From assembly GCF_000620785.1 (NCBI RefSeq), contig NZ_JIAI01000004.1, positions 124,001-188,000 on the forward strand: a DNA stretch of 64,000 bases, given 5' to 3'. This DNA is from Actinospineispora acaciae DSM 45401. GTDB taxonomy: Bacteria; Actinomycetota; Actinomycetes; Mycobacteriales; Pseudonocardiaceae. The translations under genes and the position numbers were made by a program. The notes below the pieces were generated by a model. That model did not search any database and was not told the DNA's origin. It saw only the letters and a list, made by a program, of their open reading frames with translations. The stretch's first letter is position 1. Every line of letters starts with the position of its first letter. Positions 41,620 to 49,100 of this stretch are shown one piece after another.

Positions 41620-42431
41620 GGCTCGCTCCCTTGGCTGGTCAGGAACTGGGTGAGGACGACTCGGCAGCCGGGCCAGTTGTCCCACGGCACCATGTGGCCG
41701 GCCGCCGGGACGGTCAGCACCGGCACGCGCGGGTTGGCGGTCCGCAGCTCGCGCGCGCCGGCATCCGTCACCACCGGGCTGTCCTCGCCCCTGACCAGGA
41801 CCGCCGGTGGGCGCAGCGCCGGCCAGTGGGCGAAGAAGTCCTCGTCGTGGAACCCCCGGTGGGTTTCCAGGACGGCGGTACGGTCGCAGCTGGCCAGCTC
41901 CTGCGCGCGGATCCGAAGCTGCGGCGCCGGCCAGCCCGGGTAGTGGCGGCGGACCGCCTCCTCGGTGGTGCCGGCGTACGCCTCGTCCAGCTGGGCGGCG
42001 AAGGCGGCGGCCGTGGTGGGGTACGGGTCGCGGCCGGGGCCGGACAGCGGCGGGTCGATGAGCACCAGCGGCCCGTGCGCGCCCCGGGACCGGACGCTGT
42101 ACGCGGCGGCGATCCGGGCGCCCAGCGAGTGGCCCACGACGGCCGGGGCGGTCAGGCCGAGCGCGGTGACCAGCGCGGACACGTCGTCGGCGTAGTCCGC
42201 CAGCCGGTAGCGGCCCGGCGCTGCCCGTTCGGTGCCGCCGCGCCCGCGCAGGTCGGGCACGTGCACCCGGTGGGTCTGCGCGAGCGCCACGGCGATGAAC
42301 TCGGCGGCCAGCGCGGTGGTGGTGATGCCCGGAAGAACCAGCAGGTCGGGGCCGGTGGCGCCGTAGCTCAGGACGCGGTGGCGCAGGCCGTTGGCGTTCA
42401 CCGTCCGGGAGCGTCCGCTCGGGGTGATCAT
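41616..42431 (-). CDS. nicD: Alpha/beta hydrolase, probable N-formylmaleamate deformylase (NicD-like)
   Basis: A 271-residue alpha/beta hydrolase: oxyanion region LLVLPGITTTALAAEF, nucleophile elbow VVGHSLGARIAAAY with Ser, an acid in the ALVRGEDSPVV strand and catalytic His in PAAGHMVPWDN. NicD releases formate from N-formylmaleamate to give maleamate. Adjacent NicX-like and NicF-like genes in the same coupled operon make this the best reading. ATG 42431 overlaps the amidase stop. Confidence 0.78.
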   Translation of the reverse strand: MITPSGRSRTVNANGLRHRVLSYGATGPDLLVLPGITTTALAAEFIAVALAQTHRVHVPDLRGRGGTERAAPGRYRLADYADDVSALVTALGLTAPAVVGHSLGARIAAAYSVRSRGAHGPLVLIDPPLSGPGRDPYPTTAAAFAAQLDEAYAGTTEEAVRRHYPGWPAPQLRIRAQELASCDRTAVLETHRGFHDEDFFAHWPALRPPAVLVRGEDSPVVTDAGARELRTANPRVPVLTVPAAGHMVPWDNWPGCRVVLTQFLTSQGSEP

Positions 42432-43072
42432 CGGGCGGGTGTCGTCACGGAGGTGAGGTAGCCGCGCACGTCGGCGCCGTCGACCACGTCGGCGTACTTC
42501 TGGTCCATGTCGAACAGGTTCGCCTCGTGCGGCTCCCGCGCCCGGTCGGCCACGCAGTCCTCGGGCACCAGCACCGGGTAGCCCAGCGTCACCGCGTCGA
42601 CCACGCTGGCCCGGACGCAGCCGCTGGTGGTCGCGCCGCACACGACGAGCGTGTCGACGCCCCGGTCGGTGAGCATGGCGTGCAGCTCGGTGCCGGCGAA
42701 CGCGGACGGCCCCTTCTTCACCAGCAACGGCTCGCCGGCCCGGCGCCGCAGCCGCCCGTCCAGCTCCGCCGGCCGGGATCCGACGCGCAGCTCGGCGAGG
42801 CCGGGCGCCTTCGCCAGCCACGCGCCCGCCTCGTCGGCGTCGCCGTAACCGATCGTGGTGAACAGCACCGGCACCGCCACCTCGCGCGCGGTGTCCAGCA
42901 CGGCGGCGGTCGCCTCGACGGCGGCCGACATGTCCGAACCCGTCGGGTACGCCGGGTCGGTGAACCCGAGGGAGAAGTCCACCACCAGCACCGAGGGCCG
43001 CCGCCCCCGGCGCACCCGGCCGCCGAACCCGGAACGCCGGTAGCGCTCCACCAAACCCGCCGTCGTGCCCAC
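42428..43072 (-). CDS. nicF: Isochorismatase-fold maleamate amidase (NicF-like)
   Basis: A 214-residue cysteine hydrolase with the catalytic triad Asp in VLVVDFSLGFTDP, Lys in LVKKGPSAF and Cys in CGATTSGCVRASVVDA. NicF-type enzymes hydrolyse maleamate to maleate and ammonia. It is the first gene of the seven-gene minus-strand operon. GTG 43072 has GGGAGGA five bases upstream; an overlapping ATG at 43075-43077 is in another frame. Expression is expected from a TTGACA-17-TAGTGT promoter whose spacer contains the LacI operator. Confidence 0.82.
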   Translation of the reverse strand: MGTTAGLVERYRRSGFGGRVRRGRRPSVLVVDFSLGFTDPAYPTGSDMSAAVEATAAVLDTAREVAVPVLFTTIGYGDADEAGAWLAKAPGLAELRVGSRPAELDGRLRRRAGEPLLVKKGPSAFAGTELHAMLTDRGVDTLVVCGATTSGCVRASVVDAVTLGYPVLVPEDCVADRAREPHEANLFDMDQKYADVVDGADVRGYLTSVTTPAR

Positions 43073-43100
43073 TCATCCTCCCGACGCGCAATGTGAAGGA

Positions 43101-43223
43101 AACACTATGCAACCGTTTGCGACCTGTCAACGAACGTGCCCATCGCGCCAGAGATTGCCAACGCGACCGCGCCTGACCGCTTGACTTGAGCAATCGTTCG
43201 CCGATAATAGAGCGAACGGTTGC
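43101..43223. promoter_or_regulatory. Divergent promoters with three LacI-type operators
   Basis: Minus strand: TTGACA (43125-43130), 17-bp spacer containing GCAAACGGTTGC (43109-43120 on plus reads GCAACCGTTTGC), then TAGTGT. Plus strand: TTGACT (43181-43186), 16-bp spacer containing GCAATCGTTCGC (43190-43201), GATAAT (43203-43208), and GCGAACGGTTGC just downstream (43212-43223). The operators overlap both promoters, so a repressor would block the catabolic operon and the AAHS transporter together. Confidence 0.75.
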
Positions 43224-43252
43224 GCAGAGCAGGCACACCGAGGAGGCCGCCA

Positions 43253-44479
43253 ATGACGACAGCCGCACACACCTCAACCACCTCAGGCCGGGGCCGACGC
43301 GAGCGCCTGGTGCTGGCCCTGTGCTTCGCGGTGATCCTGTTCGACGGGTACGACCTGATCGTCTACGGGGCCGCCGTCCCGGCCATCCTGCGCTACCAGC
43401 CGTGGGGCGTGACGGCCGTCGAGGCGGGGGCCATCGGCAGCTACGCCCTGGTCGGCATGTTGCTGGGGGCGCTGATCGCGGGCCGGCTCACCGACGTGGT
43501 CGGCCGGCGGAAGATCATGCTGGCCAGCATCACCTGGTTCTCCCTGGCCATGGTCGGCTGCGCGCTGGCGCCGAGCCCCGAGCTGTTCGGGCTGTTCCGG
43601 TTCCTCGGCGGCATCGGGCTGGGCGGCGCGATGCCCACCACCATCGCGCTGACCACCGAGTACAGCCCGGTGCACCGGCGCGGGCTGAACAACGCGCTGA
43701 TGTTCTCCGGCTACACCGTCGGCGGGATCCTCGCCGCCGCGCTCGCGCTGGTCCTGATGCCCACGTTCGGCTTCCGCTCGGTGTTCTGGGTCGGCGCGGC
43801 GCCGCTGGTCCTGGTGGTACCGCCGCTGCTGCGCTACCTCCCGGAGTCCGTCACCTTCCTGGCCGCCACCGGGCGCCGGCCCGGCGCGCTGGAGCTGTTC
43901 TCCCGCCGCCACCGCGCACCGGCGGCGCTGTTCGCCGTCGTCAGCTTCGTCGGACTACTGCTGATCTACGGGCTCAACACCTGGCTGCCGCAGATCATGA
44001 AGTCCGCCGGGTACTCGCTGTCCAGCTCGCTGCTGTTCCTGGTGATGCTCAACCTCGGCGCCATGATCGGCACCGTCGTCGCGGCGCCGCTCGGTGACCG
44101 GATCGGCATGAAGCCGGTCACCGTCGTCGCCTTCGGCACGGCGGCGGTCTCGATCTTCCTGCTCAGCCTGCCGATCCCCGAGCTGCCCAGGTACGCCGTT
44201 GCCGCGCTCGCCGGGTTCGGCACGATCGGCACCCAGATCCTGGTCAACGCGCACATCGCGATCCACTTCCCGGACGCCATCCGCGCCACCGCCCTCGGCC
44301 TGGCGCTCGGCGTCGGCCGGCTGGGCGCGATCGCCGGCCCCGCGTTCGGCGGCCTACTCATCGCCCACGGCGTGAGCACCGCGTGGAACTTCTACGCGTT
44401 CGCCATCCCGGCGCTGCTCGGCGTCGCCCTGGCCGCCCTGCTCCCCGCCCGCACCCCCGACTGGACGCGGCCCACCTGA
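43253..44479 (+). CDS. AAHS-type MFS transporter (aromatic acid:H+ symporter)
   Basis: A 408-residue, 12-helix MFS protein of the aromatic acid/H+ symporter branch (BenK, PcaK, NicT-like): LFDGYDLIVYGAAVPAIL in TM1, a conserved GRLTDVVGRRK loop and FRFLGGIGLGGAMPTTIAL in TM4. The DGYD aspartates are typical for benzoate- and nicotinate-type carriers. GAGGAGG precedes ATG 43253. It is divergent from the pyridine-degradation operon and shares LacI-type operators with it, so it is probably the main importer of the pyridine carboxylate. Confidence 0.88.
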   Translation: MTTAAHTSTTSGRGRRERLVLALCFAVILFDGYDLIVYGAAVPAILRYQPWGVTAVEAGAIGSYALVGMLLGALIAGRLTDVVGRRKIMLASITWFSLAMVGCALAPSPELFGLFRFLGGIGLGGAMPTTIALTTEYSPVHRRGLNNALMFSGYTVGGILAAALALVLMPTFGFRSVFWVGAAPLVLVVPPLLRYLPESVTFLAATGRRPGALELFSRRHRAPAALFAVVSFVGLLLIYGLNTWLPQIMKSAGYSLSSSLLFLVMLNLGAMIGTVVAAPLGDRIGMKPVTVVAFGTAAVSIFLLSLPIPELPRYAVAALAGFGTIGTQILVNAHIAIHFPDAIRATALGLALGVGRLGAIAGPAFGGLLIAHGVSTAWNFYAFAIPALLGVALAALLPARTPDWTRPT

Positions 44480-45331
44480 ACGTCCCGCGAGCCAGGCCCC
44501 GACGACCATCAGCACCGACCCGACGCCCTGCACCACCGTGATCGACTCGCCCAGCCACAGCCACGAGCAGGCCAGCCCGAACACCGGCACCAGGAACATC
44601 GCCGACGACGCGGTCGCGGGCCCGATCCCGCGCACCGCCGCGTAGTACATGACGTAGGCCAGCGCCGTGGGCAACACCGCCAGGTAGCCGAGGTTGACCC
44701 AGAACCCCGCCGGCAGCGCGGACCACGAGGTCGCGGCGAACGCGGGCACCGCCACCACGCCGAGGGCGAGCGCGCCGGCCGCGGTGGCATAGGTGGTGAC
44801 GGTGAACGCGGGCAACCGGCCGAGCACCGGCGCCCCGCGGATCGTGTACGCCGCCCAGCACGCCGCCGCCCCCAGGTACAACAGGTCACCCACCACCCGG
44901 TTCGACCCACCCGGCGGGATGCCGACGAAGAACACCACGGCCCCGCACACCGCCGCGCCCAGCCCGAGGGCCGTCCGCGCCCCCGGCCGCCGGCGGCCCA
45001 GCAACGCACCCACCGCCGCCGTGATCACCGGTGCGGTCGCCGGCACGATCACGGTGCCGTCGGCCGACGGCGCCAGCGTCAGGGCCAGGAAGAAGAACAT
45101 GTTGTAGCCGAACACGCCGAGCATCCCCAGCCCGGCGATCCGGCCCAGCTCACCCACGGCCGGGCGGGCTCGGCCGAGCACCGCGTGCAGCCCGAGCAGC
45201 ACCACCGCGCCGAGCCCGAACCGCAGGAAGGCCGCCGCCTGGTGCGGCATCGCGTGCACCGCGAACTTCGAGGAGGCGAACCCGCTGCCCCACAGCGCCA
45301 CGACCAGAACAAGCGAGAGACGAGTACGCAC
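44354..45331 (-). CDS. EamA/DMT-family exporter
   Basis: A 325-residue transporter with ten predicted helices in two EamA repeats (LVVALWGSGFASSKFAVHAM start; second repeat from GDLLYLGAAACWAAYTI). GTG 45331 follows GGAGGA. No stop occurs before 44354, so its hydrophilic tail of about 45 residues is read antisense across the last 126 bp of the AAHS gene. It is divergent from an AraC regulator, a usual arrangement for metabolite or amino-acid efflux pumps. The cargo is unknown. Confidence 0.82.
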   Translation of the reverse strand: MRTRLSLVLVVALWGSGFASSKFAVHAMPHQAAAFLRFGLGAVVLLGLHAVLGRARPAVGELGRIAGLGMLGVFGYNMFFFLALTLAPSADGTVIVPATAPVITAAVGALLGRRRPGARTALGLGAAVCGAVVFFVGIPPGGSNRVVGDLLYLGAAACWAAYTIRGAPVLGRLPAFTVTTYATAAGALALGVVAVPAFAATSWSALPAGFWVNLGYLAVLPTALAYVMYYAAVRGIGPATASSAMFLVPVFGLACSWLWLGESITVVQGVGSVLMVVGAWLAGRSGGPRPVGGAGGEQGGQGDAEQRRDGERVEVPRGAHAVGDE

Positions 45332-45394
45332 ACCGTGGATCCTCCGGGCACCCGAGCGGGCCGTCTTGCACGCTGGTGCGGGCACAATGACCCG

Positions 45395-46231
45395 GTGGAA
45401 TGGGTGCGTTACCGCAGGCTGGCCGACCGGCCGGTCGAGGCGATGCAGGCCCACTTCGAGCGGCACGTCTACCACCGGCACACCCACGAGACGTACTCGT
45501 TCGGGCTGACCGAGTTCGGCGCGCAGTCCTTCGACTGCCGGGGCGAGTCACGCACCAGCGCGGCGGGCATGGTGATGGCGTTCAACCCGGACGAGCCGCA
45601 CGACGGGCGCTCGGCCGCCGAGCAGGGCTTCACCTACCGCATCGTCCACCTCGGACCCGAGCTGATCGCCGACCTGCTCTCCGACAAGACCGCCCGCCCC
45701 ACCGGCCTGCCGCTGTTCGCCGAGCCCGTGCTCTACGACGCCGAACTGGCCCGCGCCCTCGGCCTGCTGCACACGAGGATCTGCACCGACGCTGGAACGC
45801 TGGCCCGCGACGAGGCGCTGGCCGGCACCGTCGCCGCCCTGGTGCGCCGAGGCGCCCGCGGCGCCCCGCTCGAGTCCTCCGCCGCACAACTCACCCACCG
45901 CGCCGAGGCGACCGCCGCCCGCCGGGCCCGCGCCCTGCTCGACGAGCTGTACCTCGACGACCTCACCGCCCAGGACCTGGCGGCCGCCGCCGGATGCAGC
46001 CGGTTCGCCCTGTTCCGCGCCTTCAAGGCCGCCTACGGCCTCGCCCCCAGCGACTACCAGCGCCAGCTCAGGTTGCGCGCCGCCCGCCGGCTGATCGCCG
46101 CCGGGCACTCGCTGGCCGACGCGGCCGCCCGCTCCGGGTTCACCGACCAGGCCCACCTGACCCGCTGGTTCCGCCGCTGCTACGGCATCACCCCCGGCAC
46201 CTACCGAGGGGTGGCCGGCCGGGCGATCTGA
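45395..46231 (+). CDS. AraC-family regulator with cupin sensor
   Basis: A 278-residue protein. The N-terminal cupin/AraC-binding domain starts VEWVRYRRLADRPVEAMQ and includes HRHTHETYSFGL, where the histidines suggest ligand or metal contact. The C-terminal double HTH is canonical (LTAQDLAAAAGCSRFALFRA; SLADAAARSGFTDQAHLTRW, FRRCYGITPGTYR). GTG 45395 is the best start. It probably regulates the divergent EamA exporter over a 63-bp gap. Its 3' end overlaps the convergent kinase gene by 31 bp. Confidence 0.88.
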   Translation: MEWVRYRRLADRPVEAMQAHFERHVYHRHTHETYSFGLTEFGAQSFDCRGESRTSAAGMVMAFNPDEPHDGRSAAEQGFTYRIVHLGPELIADLLSDKTARPTGLPLFAEPVLYDAELARALGLLHTRICTDAGTLARDEALAGTVAALVRRGARGAPLESSAAQLTHRAEATAARRARALLDELYLDDLTAQDLAAAAGCSRFALFRAFKAAYGLAPSDYQRQLRLRAARRLIAAGHSLADAAARSGFTDQAHLTRWFRRCYGITPGTYRGVAGRAI

Positions 46232-46875
46232 GGCGTGCCGAGGTCGTTGTTGTCGATCACGACGGACGCCAGGTCGCTCGGCCGGCACCTGTCGAGGTAG
46301 AGGCGTTGGCCCTGGACGTAGCGCCGGTTGGACGGGGCCGCCGGGTCGGGGTCGAGGTCGCCGCGTTCGGCGGCTCGGGCCAGCGAGACGGCGAAGTCGA
46401 CGTGGAGAAAGACGCTGTAGTCCCAGTAGGAGCTCAGTTCGGGCCGGTGCAGGAAGATCCCGTCGAGGATGAGGATCGCGTTGCGGGGCGCGTACGACCA
46501 GACCTGCTCGGCCGGCCGGTCGGTCGCGTGGTCGAAGGCGCGGGTGCAGTACCGCCGGTCGCCGGCCGGGCCGAGCGGGTCCAGCAGCATCGCGCGCAGC
46601 TTCGGGTAGTCGTAGGAGTCCTGGAAGAAGCCCTCGGGAGAGTCGCGACCGAGGCGGTAGCGGATGCGTCGCGGGTGGTGGAAGCCGTCCACGCCGGCGC
46701 GGATCGTCGGCCGTCCCCACGGCGCGATGGCGGCGGCGACCTCGTCGGCGAACGTCGTCTTGCCCGCGCCGTCGACGCCGTCCACGCCCACTCGGACGAC
46801 CCGGTCCGGATGCAGCTCGGCAACGCTCGCCGCGATCTCCACGAGGACCGCCGCGCGCCTCGGTGTGCGAATCAC
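46201..46875 (-). CDS. Uridine-kinase-like P-loop protein
   Basis: A 224-residue P-loop kinase: Walker A GVDGVDGAGKTTFADE, Walker-B-like ILILDGIFLHRPEL and the DGFHHPRRIRY substrate region reminiscent of uridine and pantothenate kinases. Related actinobacterial proteins are annotated uridine kinase but have not been characterised. GTG 46875 is the likely start. No pathway partner is adjacent; the next gene is a divergent GntR 53 bp away. Confidence 0.78.
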   Translation of the reverse strand: MIRTPRRAAVLVEIAASVAELHPDRVVRVGVDGVDGAGKTTFADEVAAAIAPWGRPTIRAGVDGFHHPRRIRYRLGRDSPEGFFQDSYDYPKLRAMLLDPLGPAGDRRYCTRAFDHATDRPAEQVWSYAPRNAILILDGIFLHRPELSSYWDYSVFLHVDFAVSLARAAERGDLDPDPAAPSNRRYVQGQRLYLDRCRPSDLASVVIDNNDLGTPQIARPATPR

Positions 46876-46911
46876 TAGGGCAACGATGCCACTTGCCGTC
46901 TTATCGACGTG

Positions 46912-46921
46912 ATGTATACAT
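46912..46921. promoter_or_regulatory. GntR operator ATGTATACAT overlapping promoter
   Basis: A perfect 10-bp palindrome ends seven bases before the GntR start codon. TATACA inside it would serve as a -10 element, which puts the transcript start at or near the ATG, i.e. a leaderless mRNA. TGTATACA is a common FCD-type GntR recognition core, so autoregulation is likely. Confidence 0.6.
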
Positions 46922-46928
46922 TACGCCT

Positions 46929-47627
46929 ATGTCGGGTCTACGAGCCGTGAGCGGGCGGGGCGAGAGCGCCCAGGACGCGGCCTACCGTTGGTTGAAGCGC
47001 CACATCGGGTCGCTGCCGCGCCAGGAGGGCACGTTCCTGACCGAGGCCGAGGTGTGCGAGTCCACCGGCACGTCGCGGACGCCGGTGCGGGAGGCGCTGC
47101 TGCGGCTAGAGGCCGAGGGCTTCCTGCAGATCGTGCCCAAGAAGGGCGCGTACGTCCCGCCGATCACCGACACCGAGGTGGAGGCGGTGATGCAGGCCCG
47201 GGGGCTGGTGGAGGACTGGTGCGTGCGGCGGGTGGCGCCGGTCGCCGGCGGGCTGCCGGTGGAGCTGGAGCGGCTGATCGCCGAGCAGGAGGGGCTGCTG
47301 GGCGACCCGGTGGCGTTCATCGAGTGCGACCGGGCGTTCCACCGCGCGATCGTCCGCACCGCCGGCAACGCGGTGCTCAGCGAGTTCTACGAGACGCTGC
47401 GCGACCGGCAGGTCCGGATGGGGCTGCGCGCGATCGCGGCGGCGCACGACCGGGCCCGCTGCGTGCTGGCCGAGCACCGGGCGATCCTGGACGCGGTGCG
47501 CTCGGCCGACTCGGCTGCCGCGTCCGAGGCGGTGGCCACGCACCTGAGCAGCACGCTGGCCACGCTGCACCTGCCCGGCGTGGCGCAGTGGGTCGACACC
47601 GACGAGTCCGCCGGCGGGGTGTCCTGA
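46929..47627 (+). CDS. GntR-family (FCD) regulator
   Basis: A 232-residue regulator: winged HTH with LTEAEVCESTGTSRTPVREA and LEAEGFLQIVPKKGAYV, then an all-helical FCD domain with D-x3-H (ECDRAFHRAIVRTAG). ATG 46929 lies directly after the ATGTATACAT palindrome. Its stop overlaps the nitrilase ATG (TGATG), so it is the first gene of the downstream catabolic operon and likely represses it until a pathway acid binds. Confidence 0.88.
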   Translation: MSGLRAVSGRGESAQDAAYRWLKRHIGSLPRQEGTFLTEAEVCESTGTSRTPVREALLRLEAEGFLQIVPKKGAYVPPITDTEVEAVMQARGLVEDWCVRRVAPVAGGLPVELERLIAEQEGLLGDPVAFIECDRAFHRAIVRTAGNAVLSEFYETLRDRQVRMGLRAIAAAHDRARCVLAEHRAILDAVRSADSAAASEAVATHLSSTLATLHLPGVAQWVDTDESAGGVS

Positions 47628-48403
47628 TGCGGGTGGCGTTGGTGCAGGTGGCCAGCCCGCCGGGCGAGCCGGTGGCGCGGCGCCGCGAACGGGTGGGCCA
47701 GCTGGTGGCCGAGGCGCGGGGCGCCGACCTGGTGGTGCTGCCGGAGCTGTGGCCGTCGGGCTACTTCGCGTTCGACAGGTACGAGGAGCTGGCCGAGCCG
47801 CGCGACGGCGACACGGTGGCCTCGGCGCGGGAGTGGGCGCGGCGGCTGGGCTGCTTCCTGCATCTCGGGAGCTTCGTCGAGCGCACCGCCGAGGGCCGGT
47901 TGCACAACACGGCGGTGCTGGTCGACCCGGCCGGCGAGGTGGTCCACACCTACCGCAAGATCCACGTGTTCGGCTACCGCTCCCGCGAGGCGCAGCTGCT
48001 GACCCCGGGCGAGGACGTCACCGTCGCCGACACTCCGCTGGGCGCCCTGAGCGCCACGACCTGCTATGACCTGCGGTTCCCCGAGCTGTGGCGGGCGCTG
48101 GTGGACGCCGGCGCGCACACCGTCGTGGTGCCGGCCGCGTGGCCCGCCGAGCGGCGCGCGCACTGGCAGCTGTTGACCACCACCCGGGCGCTGGAGGAAC
48201 AGGTGGTGCTGGTGGCGTGCAACGCCGTCGGCGTTCAGGGCGAGACGGCGCTCGGCGGCCACAGCCGGGTGGTCGACCCGTGGGGGACCGTGCTCGTCGA
48301 GGCCGACGACCGGGAGGGCATCACCCACTGCGAGGTCGACCCGGCCGTGGTGGCCAAGACCCGGGCGGAGTTCCCGGTGCTGGCCGACCGCCGCCTGGGC
48401 TGA
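47627..48403 (+). CDS. Carbon-nitrogen hydrolase (nitrilase superfamily)
   Basis: A 258-residue nitrilase-fold amidase with the Glu-Lys-Cys triad visible: Glu in LVVLPELWPSGYF, Lys in HTYRKIHVFGY and Cys in TTCYDLRFPELWRAL. Such enzymes hydrolyse omega-amides, carbamoyl amides or nitriles. It starts in a TGATG overlap with gntR. Together with the isochorismatase-fold amidase downstream it implies that the degraded compound contains amide or ring nitrogen. Confidence 0.85.
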   Translation: MRVALVQVASPPGEPVARRRERVGQLVAEARGADLVVLPELWPSGYFAFDRYEELAEPRDGDTVASAREWARRLGCFLHLGSFVERTAEGRLHNTAVLVDPAGEVVHTYRKIHVFGYRSREAQLLTPGEDVTVADTPLGALSATTCYDLRFPELWRALVDAGAHTVVVPAAWPAERRAHWQLLTTTRALEEQVVLVACNAVGVQGETALGGHSRVVDPWGTVLVEADDREGITHCEVDPAVVAKTRAEFPVLADRRLG

Positions 48404-48440
48404 TCCCTGGTATCGAAACACAGAGAGGACGTTCACTTCC

Positions 48441-49100
48441 ATGCCGAGCTTCCGGCTGCACGCCGTCGACACCGGCGAGGACCTCGCCTTCGAGCCCAGG
48501 CGGCTGATCGTCGCCGGCTACACCGGGCGGGACGCCGAGGCGGTCCGGGCGCACATCGCCGAGCTGGCGGCGATCGGCGTGCCCGAGCCGGCGTCGATCC
48601 CGACCTTCTACGACCTAGACCCCGCGCTGCTCACCACCGGCCCGCTGGTCGAGGTCACCGGCGAGAACACCTCCGGCGAGGCCGAGCCGGTGCTGGTCCG
48701 CCACGCCGGCCGCCACTACCTCGGCGTCGGCTCCGACCACACCGACCGCGACCTCGAACGCACCGACATCGGCGCGTCCAAGGCCGCCTGCCCCAAGCCG
48801 TTCTCCTCCCAGGTCGTCACGCTGCCGGCGGAAGCCCAGTGGGACGGCATCGAGCTGGCGTCCACTGTGGACGGCGTGGACTACCAGCGCGGCACGCTGG
48901 CGGCCCTGCGCACGCCGGACGACCTGCTGGCCCGGCTGGCCGACACGCTCGGCGAGCTGGACGGCGACCTGGTCGTGTTCGGCGGCACCCTGCCGCTGCT
49001 GACCGGCGACTTCCGCCCCGGCACCGGGTGGCGGACCTCGCTGCGCGCCGGCGAACACACGCTGACCTGCTCGTACGAGACGAAACGGAGGACCACCTGA
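48441..49100 (+). CDS. DUF2848 family protein (FAH-like fold)
   Basis: A 219-residue member of DUF2848: RLIVAGYTGRDAEAVRAHI, EVTGENTSGEAEPVLV, LGVGSDHTDRDLERTDIGAS and KAACPKPFSSQV are all conserved family phrases. The family is thought to be related to fumarylacetoacetate hydrolases, which act on C-C bonds of ring-cleavage products, though no activity is established. ATG 48441 is 37 bp after the nitrilase; the stop overlaps the hpaB-like ATG (ATGA). Confidence 0.82.
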   Translation: MPSFRLHAVDTGEDLAFEPRRLIVAGYTGRDAEAVRAHIAELAAIGVPEPASIPTFYDLDPALLTTGPLVEVTGENTSGEAEPVLVRHAGRHYLGVGSDHTDRDLERTDIGASKAACPKPFSSQVVTLPAEAQWDGIELASTVDGVDYQRGTLAALRTPDDLLARLADTLGELDGDLVVFGGTLPLLTGDFRPGTGWRTSLRAGEHTLTCSYETKRRTT

